A stretch of DNA of 64,000 nucleotides from Voacanga thouarsii. Its lineage: Eukaryota > Streptophyta > Magnoliopsida > Gentianales > Apocynaceae. The stretch lies in contig JANUWF010001701.1 of the NCBI GenBank assembly GCA_026120185.1, positions 1,364,001 through 1,428,000 of the forward strand, in the 5' to 3' direction. The notes under the pieces were generated by a model, which had not been told where the DNA came from, ran no database searches, and saw nothing but the letters and a program-made list of their open reading frames with translations. Of the stretch, positions 11,014 through 23,389 are shown in pieces. Numbering within the stretch: the first letter of the stretch is position 1; every line of letters begins with the position of its first letter. The translations under genes were made by a program, and so were the position numbers.

Positions 11014-13500
11014 TTAATCTTTCACAAATACTTTACTATATAGATGAACTTTCAAATATTATCACTACGAAGCCATTCTGAATGCGAAAGCACCCGTTTA
11101 AGAAAATGGTCAACTCTAGTAATGATTTTTCAGCAAGTACTCCCTTTAGCCCCAGAACATATATTCTATATGTCAAAGTACGGTCTTTCATTTGACAATT
11201 TTTGGTTTCAAAAATAACGTTGAATGTGATTTAGAGATAGACATAAAACTAACTTAAGAGTAATTCATTACCCACGGAGAGTGATTACCTATCACTCATA
11301 TGGAATGATCACATATCACCCATTGAAATCCAGTTATGTAAATAAAACCTCAAGATTATCACAAAAGTAGAAACCCATGTATCTTTAAAGAAACAATTTT
11401 AAAGATTTGCTATTTTCAACAACAATAAGTGGCTTTAATTTTACTCTAGTTGTGACCCTCTGCATTTCAAACAATAACAATATAAACATTCTTCTCATGT
11501 CTTATAGGAAACCGAAACAAGGGGGAAAAAAAAGGGAACCCTTGAGAGTAGACTAATTGAAGAACAATAAAGCGTAGAAGACCAAGAAACGAAACAATAA
11601 CACAAACCAAATTTCCCTTGTTCCCAAATTGGATCCAGCCTCTCTCGCAAACTATGACTAGTGCAGGGAATAAAGTTGCCAAATGATGATTTCTTCAGTT
11701 TAAACTAAACAAGTGTACAACAATATATGGAAACTTCAAAATGTGAAAAAAAAAGAGAAAAAAATCTTCACCAATATCTACGGCATGTAGACACAAAAAA
11801 TAGTACTAAAGTTCCAAGTGATGCATCTATAGTTTAATGACAAAGTCCTTAATAAAGCTTCATGAAGCTTATGATATTGCATTGTTGAAGCAAAATAAGT
11901 TCACTTGATTAACCTCAACCATATGGATAACTAGAGTAAAAGGGCAAAGCCATCAAAGTATAGAGCTGATTGTTCAATACTTGTTCAATACGCCTACACT
12001 TCGATGAATTCTAGAGGGTACTATGACAATGAGTTTTGTCATTGGAGAAGAGTACTAAATAAATTTCTCGTGTGTTAAAAAAAAAAAAAACAAATTCCAT
12101 CTTGTTAATATAAGTTCATTCATACGTTATGATTATAAATTTCTCCGTATTGTAACAAATTAAATTTTTTGTCGATGCCAAATCCTTCCGTAGCTCTTAA
12201 ACCCTATCCCTGAATGATTACAAAGTATTGAAATTAATGATTACAAAGTATTGAAATTAAAAAATAAAAGATAAAAAAAGTGATTATAAAGTATTGAAAT
12301 TAAAAAATAAAAGATAAAAAAAGTAAATCCTTTTCATATCCAAGATATATAAAACAAAGTAAATAATCTTGTCCTTCAAAAAATAAACAATAAAATAAAA
12401 TTCTCAGTTAGATAAAAATTAAAGAGTAGATATGATAAGGTTCTTCTTGGCGGAAAAAAAAATTCAGTTAAGTAAAATTTAAAGAGTAGATCTGATAAGG
12501 CTCTTCTTGGAATAGTCAACCGATTCCAAGATTAATCAACCTAGTCATTACTTCTTCCAAATACACAAAGCAGCCATTAGTTTACTTTTGAATTTTATAC
12601 TCTTTCATTCATGGTCATCCCTTACGTAATCGGGACAGAAAACAATGTATTAAAATATTAAAATCTACTATCTTTTTTTGTTTTTTCCTCCTCCTTAACG
12701 AGAGTGACTTTTATTCATGAAAAGAAACTGGACAATGGCAGACATATCTCACAGTAAATCCTATCTAATAAACTATGTATCTTGGTGCAACCTGTCATCT
12801 ATCGGTGTATGTTAATCCATAGCCCAGTAAAGAATGAGACTCTAAATTAATTTCTTGATGATATGATTTTATAAGATTCTGGAGACAAGATCAAGTGAAA
12901 TGGATACAGTAATAGACAATCTGATTAAAATAAAACATTGCAGCATCATAGTAATTAGATTTATTATACAACAACAAGCAAGACAAACGATGCAGTTCAT
13001 CCATTTCCAAAAAGCATCACTAAAAAGCAAACCAAAAATCTCAACCATTAGCTTGTCACATGCAAACTTACTAAAATACAAAATCACTGGATACGAAGAA
13101 CAACAATACCAGATCACCTCAAAACAAAAATTAACAACAATGCATTAATGCAGGGTACACGTGTATGATGTCAAAGGTGGAAATTCAAGATTTCCTTTAC
13201 TCAGATTCACATTCAAACCATATGCATCACATCTTCTTTATAGAGAAAAAAGAGTTGGGAGGTACTCTTTATTCTTCGTCAATAAGGGTATTTATGTTTT
13301 TTTACAATTTTTTTGGCCAGTGCAGAGAAACGTCTTTCTGCTTTTATTTCCACCTGACAATGATCATGTGAGAACTACTTTTTCAATTACTCACAACCAG
13401 CTTTCGACATTTTCCCTTTCTGAGGAACAGGAACCAAGGATGTCCAGCCATGGATTTTTCTTTTGAGGTGCAATAGTAGAGGAAACAGGCAAAGAAGAAC
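11014..13500. other. Unassigned AT-rich spacer with short tandem repeats
   Basis: No gene was recognised. Between 12217 and 12325 the unit GATTACAAAGTATTGAAATT is repeated, two of the copies being extended by an A-rich tail of about 25 bp. Around 12405-12512 a unit of about 68 bp containing AAAGAGTAGATATGATAAGG is present twice. The longer open frames here (11467-11682 minus, 12869-13148) show no family motif. I treat them as chance. Confidence 0.5.
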
Positions 13501-13504
13501 CCTC

Positions 13505-14072
13505 CTAGTTGAGCTCACAAATCACAGACTCAAGCCAAGGGGAAAGATCTGAAGGATTATAATGAACTTTTCCGATTGCCCCTACCAAAAGCACAACCCA
13601 CGGTCCATTCTTCAATAACGAAGCTGGAGACGGATGCCAGACTAAAACGACCGAGTAAAGTAAGCCGGAGAGGATTCTTGCGTTGGGTCTGATGTCTTTA
13701 AACACTGAGACGGCATCTAACATCGATTGATCATAGCCTTGGCTTGACTTTAGGACTGGCGAGTAGATTCGAAAAGTGTACGATGCTCCGCCACTACACT
13801 GTATCCATATGCTACAAACCGGCACAATATTTCCCTTTTTTCCTCTGTTTTTTGTGTACACAGTTCTCCTGTGCCTCAAAGAGACATCTCCCACAGTCGA
13901 TTAGTTCGGACTGATATTGGTAAACTGCTTGACGGAGGCAGATCCAGCCGCATTCTACCACAGAAAGGAACTCGAGCGAGTGCTGTAGTAGACTGTCTTC
14001 CAGTCCTCTTCCCAATATCTCATATATAATTACCCCATATCTTCCAGCTATGATGCTTACATTGGTTTGCAT
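13505..14072 (-). other. Unidentified coding-like block
   Basis: Two overlapping minus-strand open frames (14072-13812 and 13894-13505) cover a stretch that is clearly richer in GC than its surroundings. I recognise no motif. The upper frame begins MQTNVSIIAGRYG; the lower ends LSPWLESVICELN. On the plus strand the same DNA reads with many stops. The base composition suggests a captured or degenerate host exon rather than a transposon, but the coding strand is not certain. An unidentified plus-strand frame follows directly downstream, so this could be part of one pseudogene on the other strand. Confidence 0.25.
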
Positions 14073-14544
14073 TATGGCTACTACATCAGCAATGGAGTTA
14101 CCTCTGTGTCTCCCTGCACCCCTGATTTTGGCAGCGAAGCTCAGCGCCAGTCTCCTTTTGTTGCCGCAAGTTTTAATATGTATAACCCAGCAGGCAGTGA
14201 CTACTCGGGTTCTGTCTCAGATCATATGGGTCCTATACCGTTGGGCTTGTTGAGTTCCAATTCTGTGGATCTCAGAACAATGGCAATACTCAGGGTCCCT
14301 GGATAGACCCAGCCAATGTATTTGAGATTTTGGCACGAAAAGACTTAGAAGGTGGGCTCTCGTACTCATATAGCAGTGAGTTGGGTAGAAGCCTCCATCC
14401 GAACAATTCCGTTCACAGCCCACTATTTGGAAGAATGCCACCTGCGTCGGAATCGGAGTGGCTTGGGTCGATTCATGTGAGGTAAGAAATGACCCAGCTG
14501 GTGCATTCAACATGTTTGGTGAACAACAGAGCGGAGGTAATTGA
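14047..14544 (+). other. Unidentified coding-like block, plus strand
   Basis: A plus-strand frame reading YDAYIGLHYGYYISNG runs to a stop at 14306. A second frame overlapping its end continues with QGPWIDPANVFEILARKDL up to about 14480. Together they look like one protein with a single frameshift near 14270, ending NMFGEQQSGGN at 14544. The two frames have sensible amino-acid composition and the DNA is GC-richer than its flanks, but I do not recognise the family. It may be a transposon-captured exon. The overlapping minus-strand frame 14217-14513 is equally long, so strand choice rests on composition only. Confidence 0.3.
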
Positions 14545-15668
14545 GGTCGATCACATTAGAATCTAAGACCATTCTACCAATTCCCACGACTGGAAGAAAC
14601 ACGCACGAACCACCATACTTGCATTGATTTTGGGAACTATTGGTGCATGAATAGTACCCGCAACTGGTTGACAAGTGTAGCAGGTGGTTGATAGGTGTAC
14701 AAAGCAGACATCTACAAATTTGGTATGATACTAATTTACTATTTAGTATTGGGATGTTGATTGTCTAAAGTGTGTTGCTTATATTGAATGTTTGACTTAT
14801 GAGTTGATAGTATGGTAGGGTTATATTAGTCTTTCTGACATATACAATGTTGGACTATATATCAGCTGTTTTGAAAACTACTCTTTTCGGTTGTTTTTCA
14901 AAAGTTTCTTTGATAGTTGTTAGCTTTCTGTGTCTTTCCTCTTGTTGAAGGTTGCAGGCATTCAAGGTGAATTTAATACGCTTAATTGAATTTGGATTTA
15001 TTCTTAGTTCATGATTGTAGAATGGTTTGGCAATACATGTTAGCTGTCTGTTTTTATATATATATTCTCTGTTTTAGACCCTAAGTTTTTTGTGTTTGAA
15101 TGAGTTTTTAATAATCATACGTTAAATATATTTTTTTTGTATGTTAAAAACATAGATATTATATTTTGGTTTAATGAAATATAGCTATTTTGGTTTGCAT
15201 GTGTTCTTAACACCTGCCTACGCAATAATTTGTTAGTGCATGTTACTTTTCTGTTCTTGTACATGTGTTTTTAGTTTTGGAGTATAAACTTTTGATGTTT
15301 AGATGTTTTTTTTTTATAATTATATGTCAAAAATATTTTCCTTGTATACAAAAACAGACATATTATATTAAAATAATTCATATTTTAGACATTTTAAAGT
15401 ATATTTTCCCCCCTTTTTTTTATATGTGGTACACAACAAAATAGAAAGAGGATTATACAAGAAATTTCTGCAAGTAAGTTTTTAACTTCATTGTTTGTTT
15501 TAGCAAGTTCGATACTCATATGTTGCTGTAATATGATGTTTTCTCTATTTTGTGGAAACTGTGATGTTAATTTCTTGTTTTCTACTATTTCATCTGATAT
15601 AGTTCATTATAGTAATTTGATGATGCATAATAAGTGCGATTAGATCATTTTTTGTACTATTAAAAAAA
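14545..15668. other. Unassigned; probably Helitron 5' leader or flank
   Basis: T-rich sequence with several poly-T runs and no recognised gene. The Helitron 5' terminus (a TC dinucleotide after A) should lie here or upstream, but I could not choose one candidate. Confidence 0.4.
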
Positions 15669-17090
15669 ATGATGCATAAAAAACCAGAAAAACAACTGCT
15701 AAGAGAAAACTCAAAAAAAGAATCATCACAAGTTGCAAAGGCTGATCAGTTAAGAAAACAAAGAGAGAGATATCCAGCGATGTCAAAATCTGAATGAAGC
15801 AGGTTGTTAGCTAAAAGGAGAGAACGATATGCAAGGAACAAAGGGATGCTTCAGGAAACAGATAAACGAAAGAGAAAGACATGTGATGGAAGTACACAGG
15901 CAGAAATGGTTGGTAAAAAGTTTGATCCGAAGGAATTTACACAAGCAAATATCAATGATTTGGACCCGACACTTAGAAAGCAGATTTATATATGTGAAAA
16001 TCTGACCACTGTCAACAAAGGACAACGAATACCCAAAGGAATGATTAAAGTGTCTCAATTCATAGCCAACAAAATGCAAGTACATGTAGAAAATTTTCAC
16101 ATATAGACAAAAGTGTTGTTGATGAAATGACTGTTGGAAGAATTGAATTCAGTCACCAACATCTAATTGAGATTAATTTTGAACAAAAAAGGACAGTACT
16201 TAAATCAGGTTAGTTTATTTTTTCTAAATTATTTATTATTTTTAGTTTAATATTTCGGTATGTGTCTATGTATATATGTATACACATTAAAATGTAAATT
16301 TGCAATATCAGGATTGAATTTTTTGTTATTTTACTTAGGTTCGCATAGGCCATTTGTTATTCATGAGCGAAACGAAACTGCTGAAAGACGTATATTCAAA
16401 TATTTAATTAATTAAATTACTTTTTTATTATGTATATATGTATATTTAAGTTTGGGTATTTATCATACAGTTGTGTTAAAGGAAAGAAATGAACTGCTGA
16501 AAAACAAAAAGTTAAAAGAAGTTGTCAGTAAATTCAATATCAGTGAAAAAGGTAAAATTTCCCCGTTTTAGGTTAAATGTAGAGATAATACTTATAATTG
16601 TAATTGAAAACTATGATCACATTTCAATACTTGTATTTAACTTTCGGTGCATTTTTACTTAGGGTTATCATCAAACACATATTTTGACAATGAAAGATCT
16701 CATTGGCATCATAGAAATAAAGAAGGTACAATTTATTCTTAATATCAGACAATTTATTACTTGGTATATATTTAACAAAGTAAATTTTCTTTTGTATTAG
16801 ATGCACATGAACATTGTGGTGATTGTCTAACCATGTTGGAAGATATCTACAACATTGATGCAGGTATATACAAGTATTATTTCTTTTTTTTCCCCTTGAA
16901 TTTTTACCATTATTATTTAATCCTCAAATTTTATCATTACAAATATGATATAGCTATTTCTAACTCAAGATGCTTTATATATTTAGGTTATACATCTCTT
17001 GTAAGAGAAAATGAAGTTGAACCTTTGTCTACACCAAACAGCCCTGCATCAGCTTACAAAAAACTAAATAGTTGGCTAAGAAATTGCATC
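15669..17090 (+). pseudogene. Helitron N-terminal exons (six exons)
   Basis: Six exons can be read with GT/AG borders and compatible phases: 15669-16208, 16339-16389, 16471-16551, 16663-16725, 16801-16863 and 16987-17090. Joined, they stay in one frame through five introns, apart from an in-frame stop at about 15794 and a 1-nt shift near 16100. The first exon is basic with repeated RKQRERYPAMS / AKRRERYARNK segments, as in the N-terminus upstream of Rep in plant Helitron proteins. Later exons give SHRPFVIHERNETAER, LKERNELLKNKKLKEVV and HEHCGDCLTMLEDIY. No enzyme domain is present. An exon joining this to the Rep zinc finger at 23390 appears to be missing: exon 6 ends in phase 0, while the Rep exon needs a different phase. 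It could instead be a separate gene fragment. Confidence 0.55.
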
Positions 17091-17219
17091 GTAAATTATA
17101 AATATTCCTTACACTTTAGTGTAAAAATGTCTTTACATGAATCAATTCAATGTCCTGCATTGTTATAGTACAGAATCTGCAAGAAAATTAATGCACACGA
17201 TATTATTGAAACAACATTT

Positions 17220-19022
17220 ATAATGCCCCTTGCTTCATGTAACTTATTTGTGGTTCTACAAACTCTATGCTTTTTCCTTTAGCCATTAGATTTTGTTCTA
17301 ATTTGTCCAACTAAAATATTCAGAAGTAGTAATTTGTAAACTTCTAATTTGTAATTTGGCCATACCCAAATTCCTTAGATCTATTTGCAAGTCACTGAAT
17401 GAAAATAGTTCAACCTAGATATATATTTTGATGTTTTGAGAAGAGCTGGGCTCAACGACTGCCTAAAACAACTTCATTTGGATATTAAACAAGTTTTAAG
17501 GAAGCTTAGATATGATATGTTATGCAGGAAAATTTATAGAAGCCACCTATGTAAAGGTGTGTTCATTAAATGGTAAAAACACAAATTGTATTTTTTTGCA
17601 GTTTAAGTGTGCTGGTTGTTTTACTTTAAAATAGTCTTAGGCCATATGCAATTTCCTTGGATCCATTTGCAAGTTTTACTGTTAAGAAATTCTAAGTTTT
17701 AAAACTTTAGTAGCTTTTGAAATAAATTACCCCTCGAATAGAATTATTTTTCCAACTGTCATACCAACAATCTAACTAAAAAAAAATATATATCTTAATA
17801 CACAATGGATTTGTCACTTAGGGGAGTGGCAGGGGAAGGAACCGGAAAAAGAGTATAATTTCTAGAATTCATGAACATTTAAAATTTACCTTCAAACAAT
17901 AGCAATGTCATCGTTTGGAATACTTTATGACGTAGAAAGAATAAATTCATCAAAATCACATCTAAAATTAAAAAAAAAAAGAACAAAAAGAGAAAAACAA
18001 ATTAGAGATTGTTTTCAGAACGCCTGGCCTAAACGGCTTGCCAAAAATCCTTCATGTAGAAGTAAAACAAGATTTAGGGAAGCTTACATATCATATGTTA
18101 TGTAGGAAAATTTATAGAAGCCACTTATGTAAAGTTGTGATCACTAAATACTAGAAACAAGAATGCTATTTTGTGCAGTTTAATTGTTGAGGTTGTTTTA
18201 CTCCAAAATGTCCTTAAGCACAGCTGTGATCTCTGAAGCAGTCACCTAATCTCAAGCCTTTCATATAAGAAATTATTTGGCATAATTTTTGTGGGTCTTT
18301 GATGCATAAAAACTCCTACATTGAAATAACACTAAAGGTACTCATAGTTAACTTCCGAAAATTGTAATTGCTGACATCTCTATTTGTTGATTAAACAGTA
18401 CAAAATAGCAACTACTTTTGAAGCCTTATGAACTTGGACATGTACATAAATGTCTTTGGGACATTTTAAGATAAATTTGTCATCATTTGGAGTAGTACAT
18501 AGAAAATTATGCATAAAACATTAACGACTAGCACCATGAAGATATAAAAAATTCTGGTTTCATAGCATGCCCATAATGACTTTATGTACGAAACTTATTT
18601 GTGCTATAGTTATTCGTTACATCCTTCTTAGTGGTATACCATGTTTTGCTCCATGGAACTTATTTGTGTTTCTACAAACTCTATGGTGTTTTCTCTTGGC
18701 ATTAGTCTTTGTTGTAATTTGTCCCAATAATGAACATTTAAGTTTGGGTAACTTTTTGATCTTTTTACAGTATATTATGTGTACACTTATACACCTATGT
18801 AAAGGTCTATTCATTAAATGGTAAAAACACAAATTGTATTTTGTGCAGTTTAAGTGTGGTGGTTGTTTTACTTTAAAATGGTCTTAGGCCATATGCAATT
18901 TCCTTGGATTCATTTGTAGGTTTTACTGTTAAGAAATTCTAAGTTTTAAAACTTTAGTAGCTTTTAAAATAAGTTACCTCTCCAACAGAATCATTTTTTC
19001 AACTGTCATACCAACAATCTAG

Positions 19023-19065
<43 letters not shown>

Positions 19066-20280
19066 ATATCTATATCTTAATACACAATGGATTTGTCACT
19101 TAGGGGAGCAAGAGGAGAAGGAGCTGGAAAAAGAGTATAATTTCCAGAATTCATGGATATTTAAAATTTACATTCAAACAATAGCAACGTCATCATTTGG
19201 AATACTTTTTGATGTAGAAAGAGTAATCATTTTTTCAACTGTCATACCAACAATCTAGCTAATATATATATATATCTTAATACACAATGGATTTGTCACT
19301 TAGGGAGCAGGAGGAAAAGGAACCGAAAAAAGAGTATAATTTCCAGAATTCATGAATATTTAAAATTTACCTTCAAACAATAGCAACATCATCACTTGGA
19401 ATACTTTTTGACGTAGAAAGAGTAAATTCATCAATATCACATCTAAAATTAAAAAAAAAAAACAAAAAGGAAAAAATAGATTATAGAAATTCTTTTCAGA
19501 ACACCTGGCCTGAATGGCTCGCTAAAACTCTTTCACGCAGAAGTAAAATAAGATTTAGGGAAGCTTACATATCATATATTATGCAGGAAAATTTATAGAA
19601 GCCACTTATGTAAAATTGTGATCACTAAATAGTAAAAACAGGAATGCTATTTTGTGCAGTTTAACTGTCGAGGCTGTTTTACTCCAAAATGTCCTTAAGG
19701 ACAGCTGTGATCTCTGAAGCAGTCACCTAATCTCAAGCATTTGATGTTAGAAATTATTTGGTATAAGTTTTGTGAGTCTTTGATGCATAAAAACTCCTAC
19801 ATTGAAATAACACTAAAGGTACTCATAGTTAGCTTCCAGAAATTGCAATTGCTGACATCTCTATTTGTTGATTAAACAGTACAAAATAGCAACTACTTTT
19901 AAAGCCTTATGAACTTGGACATGTACATATATGTCTTGGGGATATTTTAAGATAAATTTGTCATCATTTGGAGCAGTACATAGAAATTATGCATAAAACA
20001 TTAACAGCTGGCACCATGAAGATATAAAAATATCTGGTTTGACAGCATGCTCGTGATGACTTTATGTACGAAACTTATCTGTGCTAGAGTTATTCTTTAC
20101 ATTCTTCTTAGTGGTATCGCATGTTTTGCTCGATGGAACTTATTTATGCTTCTACAGACTTTATGGTGTTTTCTCTTGGCATTTGTCTTTGTTGTAATTT
20201 GTCCAAATAATGAACATTTAAGTTTGGGTAAATTTTTGAACTTTTTACATTATATTATGTGTACACTTGTTGTTGTTGTT
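17220..20280. repeat. Tandem repeat, period about 1.25-1.5 kb, with nested sub-repeats
   Basis: A unit starting near 17549 (CACCTATGTAAAGGTGTGTTC) recurs at about 18790. The second unit is roughly 230 bp longer because of an AT-microsatellite expansion and a local duplication at 19019-19330. A partial third copy of the segment around 18630 and 20120 (CTTATTTGTG..TTCTACA) sits at 17240. Within each unit, a block containing GGAAAATTTATAGAAGCCAC is itself repeated about 575 bp apart (17530 and 18106). The open frames at 18567-18824 and 20047-20349 are the same repeat in two copies, not genes. I could not assign the unit to a known family. Confidence 0.8.
19026..19063. repeat. (AT)n microsatellite
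   Basis: About 18 AT units within the second tandem unit; the same site in the duplicated sub-block at 19262 has only about 6 units and the first unit has an A-run instead. Confidence 0.9.
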
Positions 20281-21353
20281 GCAAAAAAAGGTAGAAATTG
20301 TATTGTTGTTCTTAAGAGAAAAGTTGTTTCTGGGATTCCTTACTTTTAATTGAAGTTCTAGAAATTTCTGATGAGTTCAGACTTGGGTATAAAAATCATA
20401 CAAAACTAAGTACATTCCCAATCAAGCTTAAATTAAAACGTTAAACCCAAACCACACATATGAGCAAGCGTACTCATCATTAACTGAGCATAGGGTTAAA
20501 ATAAGTGTCGATCCTCAAGGAACAAGTAGACATTAATTACCCTTCTTTCATTGTTTAACTGACTTGATAAAGTGAAAAACAAATAAAAAGAAATAAATTA
20601 AAAAGAAAATAAAAATAAAAATATGTATATGTCAAGGATGTAGATTTATGTAACTCAAGCCATTGTTTAGACAGACATGATCTTAAAGAACTTAACCATT
20701 ATCATAACCAATCATTCTCTTAGCACCATGAAGGATGAAGGTAGACTCACTTTGATGGTCAATCCATGAAATCACTATCTTTTAAATAAATTAGAATCAC
20801 TTAGTCCGTCTCAACTAATTTATCCAAAAGACGCATTAAACACAATCCTTAATTAAATTCCCTTGGTCTCGGCGAATTTAGAACATGAAATTAATCAATG
20901 AACCATTGGTCTCGGAAGACATCAATTACCAGTTCTTAAACAATCAACCCCCTTTGGTCCAGCAAGTCAATTGCCAACAGAATATGAAACTAATAAATCG
21001 AAACACCCATCAACCCCCTTTGGTCCAGCAAGTCAATGGATAGAATTAACTAACTAATCTCGTAATAAGCATAAGTAATTAAATACCAAGAATAATAACC
21101 AATTAATCAAAAGATCAAATAACTCTAGAAATCATGAATATCTAAAATAATGTCGAATTACAATAAAACAATTAACATATCATTGTCAAGAAAAAGAAAA
21201 CAAAGTAAAAGAAAGAACTCATAGATAAGCCTCATTCTTCTTCCTTTGAAACCCTTCTTGTACAACACTTCTTGAACTTTGAAGAATTCTCCTTGGACTG
21301 AGTGATTTTCTATGATGATCAATGAATTTTCCCATTTTCCTTGTGTTTTCCAT

Positions 21354-21363
21354 CTATTTATAG
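21354..21363 (-). promoter_or_regulatory. TATA box of solo LTR
   Basis: CTATAAATAG on the minus strand matches the plant TATA consensus and lies in the interior of the LTR, as expected for a U3/R border. Transcription would run towards lower coordinates. Confidence 0.6.
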
Positions 21364-21593
21364 GCTTAAGAGGTGCCAAAACTCATGGGTACAAAGTTCT
21401 TGGCCGAGTAGAAGTTGGAAGCTGCTAAAACTCTTCAGATTTCCAAAAACGCGTAGAAAGATCGTAGCACCGCCTCAGGGACAGACCACAGCCAGCGCTC
21501 CTTAGTCCTTCAGAGCCGGCGCCGCCTTGGTTCTATTTCTCCACTCATCCGTCGATTTTTCTCCGAATTGTGCGCATACGTTCCAGAGTGTAG

Positions 21594-21626
21594 CCGGTGC
21601 CGGTTCCAGTTTTGCAGCCGGCGCCG
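21594..21626. promoter_or_regulatory. Paired GC palindrome module (copy 1)
   Basis: CCGGTGCCGGTT (21594-21605), a 10-bp spacer, then AGCCGGCGCCG (21616-21626). The same two motifs with the same spacing occur at 61762-61794, and a diverged version at 44758-44792. A weaker partner pair is at 21490-21525. It lies upstream of the TATA box of this LTR. Confidence 0.55.
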
Positions 21627-21844
21627 CTTCTGCTCTGCTTTGTGACGGTTTTGCTTTGTTTTACTCAAAATCCTGAAGTAATGACCAAATACTTTTCTAA
21701 GGGTAAAATCTCAAATATGAAAGAATATGACCAGTTATTTCACAAAATGTATTACAAAAGAGCCTCAAATAACTAAGCAAAGTATAACCAATTTAGCTCC
21801 TATCAATTTCCTCCTTCCACAATTGATAAGCAATAATATACATG

Positions 21845-22376
21845 GTATCTCAAAGGCAAGAACATATGAAAACTTGCAAAGGACACACTCTCATAGGATT
21901 AAAACCCCTCTCTGTCAATTCATCCCTTAGATTGTAGCCACATTTACCTGCACAGTGCCTATCCTTAAAATCAGTTGGGATGTTTACAACAAGTCTAATC
22001 TAAGGCCAAATAAATATCCCATCATGATCATGATCAACAAGTGAATCAACCTTAGCGTTAGGCTGTGATGGACCAACACTTTTCTACTTCTTTCTCCAAG
22101 TATTTTACTAGTGCAAAATGATTGCTTTATGTTTTATGCTGCGCTTCTTTGAACTACAACTCCCCACATCACTTGCATGCTACAATAGCTCCTTGTAGAG
22201 ATATTGTCACATATTTTTTTTGGGGCACTACGAGCAAGTAAAAGTCTCATAGATAACTTAATTTTATCACCTCCACTCTTTAACTCTTCAAAAGATTTCT
22301 CTTCATATTCCTCAATTTGTCATACACTTATACCAGTGCCTTCTCCACAGCTACAGTTTGATTTCATCATATCCAT
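21845..22376 (-). pseudogene. FDM/IDN2-type zf-XS and XS domain fragment
   Basis: Minus-strand reading gives EEYEEKSFEELKSGGDKIKL. After a 1-nt shift it continues ETFTCS*CP, YLYKELL*HASDVG and SSKKRS, and after another shift VKYLEKEVE. This is the zf-XS finger layout. The XS domain follows with VVNIPTDFKD, NLRDELTERGFNPMRV and ends at about 21845. In plants, XS-domain proteins of the FDM/IDN2/SGS3 group bind double-stranded RNA with 5' overhangs and act in RNA-directed DNA methylation or RNA silencing; the EEYEEKSFEELK entry segment points to the FDM/IDN2 branch. At least three in-frame stops and two frameshifts break it, and the coiled coil and XH domain are absent. It is therefore a dead fragment, antisense to the surrounding Helitron. 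Whether a Helitron captured it or the Helitron inserted near a decaying gene is unclear. Confidence 0.8.
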
Positions 22377-22461
22377 GATTACTAAAAAGAAAAAGGTCAC
22401 CTACAACATCAAATTTAGCAACATAACTCAGCGAGAAAAGGAAAATTCCACACAAAACATG

Positions 22462-22870
22462 CTAGAATTCATTTAGATTATCAGAAAGAAACATCCAATT
22501 AGTGGAAGAACAAAGAAAGAACAAATGAATATCATAACAGTTGAAAACAAAAAATGTGTAGAAGAAAGAGAGAAAGACTTCATTAAGGGCAACAAATACT
22601 TCCAATATCCCATGCATACTGCCTAAAACATCACACACTTGAATGCAATTTCTCAATTCTCCCTTCTTAGCTATATCATCAACCATTTTTTTCCACTGCA
22701 GCTAACAACTTCACCACTATCTTCATTCTTTAGTGCCCTAATAATCTCATCATCAACCAATGCTCCTACAATATTTGGCATTCCTATTCTTCACACCATT
22801 AAGTCATCCTAGTAACCCAATGATGCAATAGAAGAAACTATGTACAGGTCAATTTCCACTGCTAAAATTT
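22462..22870 (-). other. Unidentified exon-like frames upstream of the XS fragment
   Basis: The minus strand reads MPNIVGALVDDEIIRALKNED near 22780-22720. After a shift it reads MVDDIAKKGELRNCIQVCDVL at 22686-22620. The composition looks protein-coding, unlike the AT-rich flanks. I do not recognise the family. It could be another captured exon or part of the same captured locus as the XS fragment. Confidence 0.3.
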
Positions 22871-23389
22871 TGCTTCCAATGAAGTTTTAAAAATAGCTAT
22901 ATTACTCCATTTCAGAGAAATTTTCATTTTAAGACATCTGAATATCATCACATGAATAGCTTTAGACCACTTGCATATGGTTGCTATTGTACCTACAACC
23001 ATCCATTGCTGCAAAACTCTGTGTATATTAGCTACCCTTAACCTTACTAAAATTACAATGCAATACTCTATTACATAGACAGTTTGAATGCTCTTATTTT
23101 AAATTCATTACCAAACATTCAATTGAATTTTGTTCCTCCTACTATGATTACTAATTTTTGTACTTTTACTTTCAGAGTCAGGTTTTGCTAAGACTTAAAA
23201 AAAAAAAAAAACAAACAAACAAAAGTTTTAGAGACAAGGTAAGACTAACAAATGCAACAAAAAACTTATACCATCGAAGCAAGGTAAAAAGTTTATTGCC
23301 ATATTATTTAAATCTAAACAATTCATAATGAAGTATAATAGGTATTCCATACATTATTCAATATTATTTACGAATAATATTGAGCAAAT

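Larger units (their letters stand above)
20369..21805 (-). mobile_element. Solo LTR, 1437 bp
   Basis: Read on the minus strand it runs TGATAGGAGC ... ACTCATCA, with TG/CA ends and a perfect 5-bp target duplication ATTTC (20364-20368 and 21806-21810). It carries a plausible promoter: CTATAAATAG on the minus strand at 21354-21363, with GC-rich paired motifs upstream at 21490-21626. No internal retrotransposon domain flanks it, so it is a solo LTR. A related sequence at about 55370-56031 shares TCGATCCTCAAGGAAC-like and CATGAAGGA-type blocks. The superfamily is not determined. Confidence 0.8.

Noticed and set aside
11467..11682. 71-codon hydrophobic minus-strand frame
   Set aside because: No homologous motif, AT-rich spacer, no exon borders.
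18567..20349. Two similar hydrophobic small proteins (18567-18824 and 20047-20349)
   Set aside because: They are the same segment of the tandem repeat in two copies, with frame changes and no motif; treated as repeat-derived chance frames.
21806..21820. Polypurine tract GTGGAAGGAGGAAAT (minus) next to the 1.44 kb LTR, suggesting a full element to the right
   Set aside because: Its last five bases are the target duplication, which is also found on the other side of the LTR, and the sequence beyond is an XS-protein fragment rather than pol.
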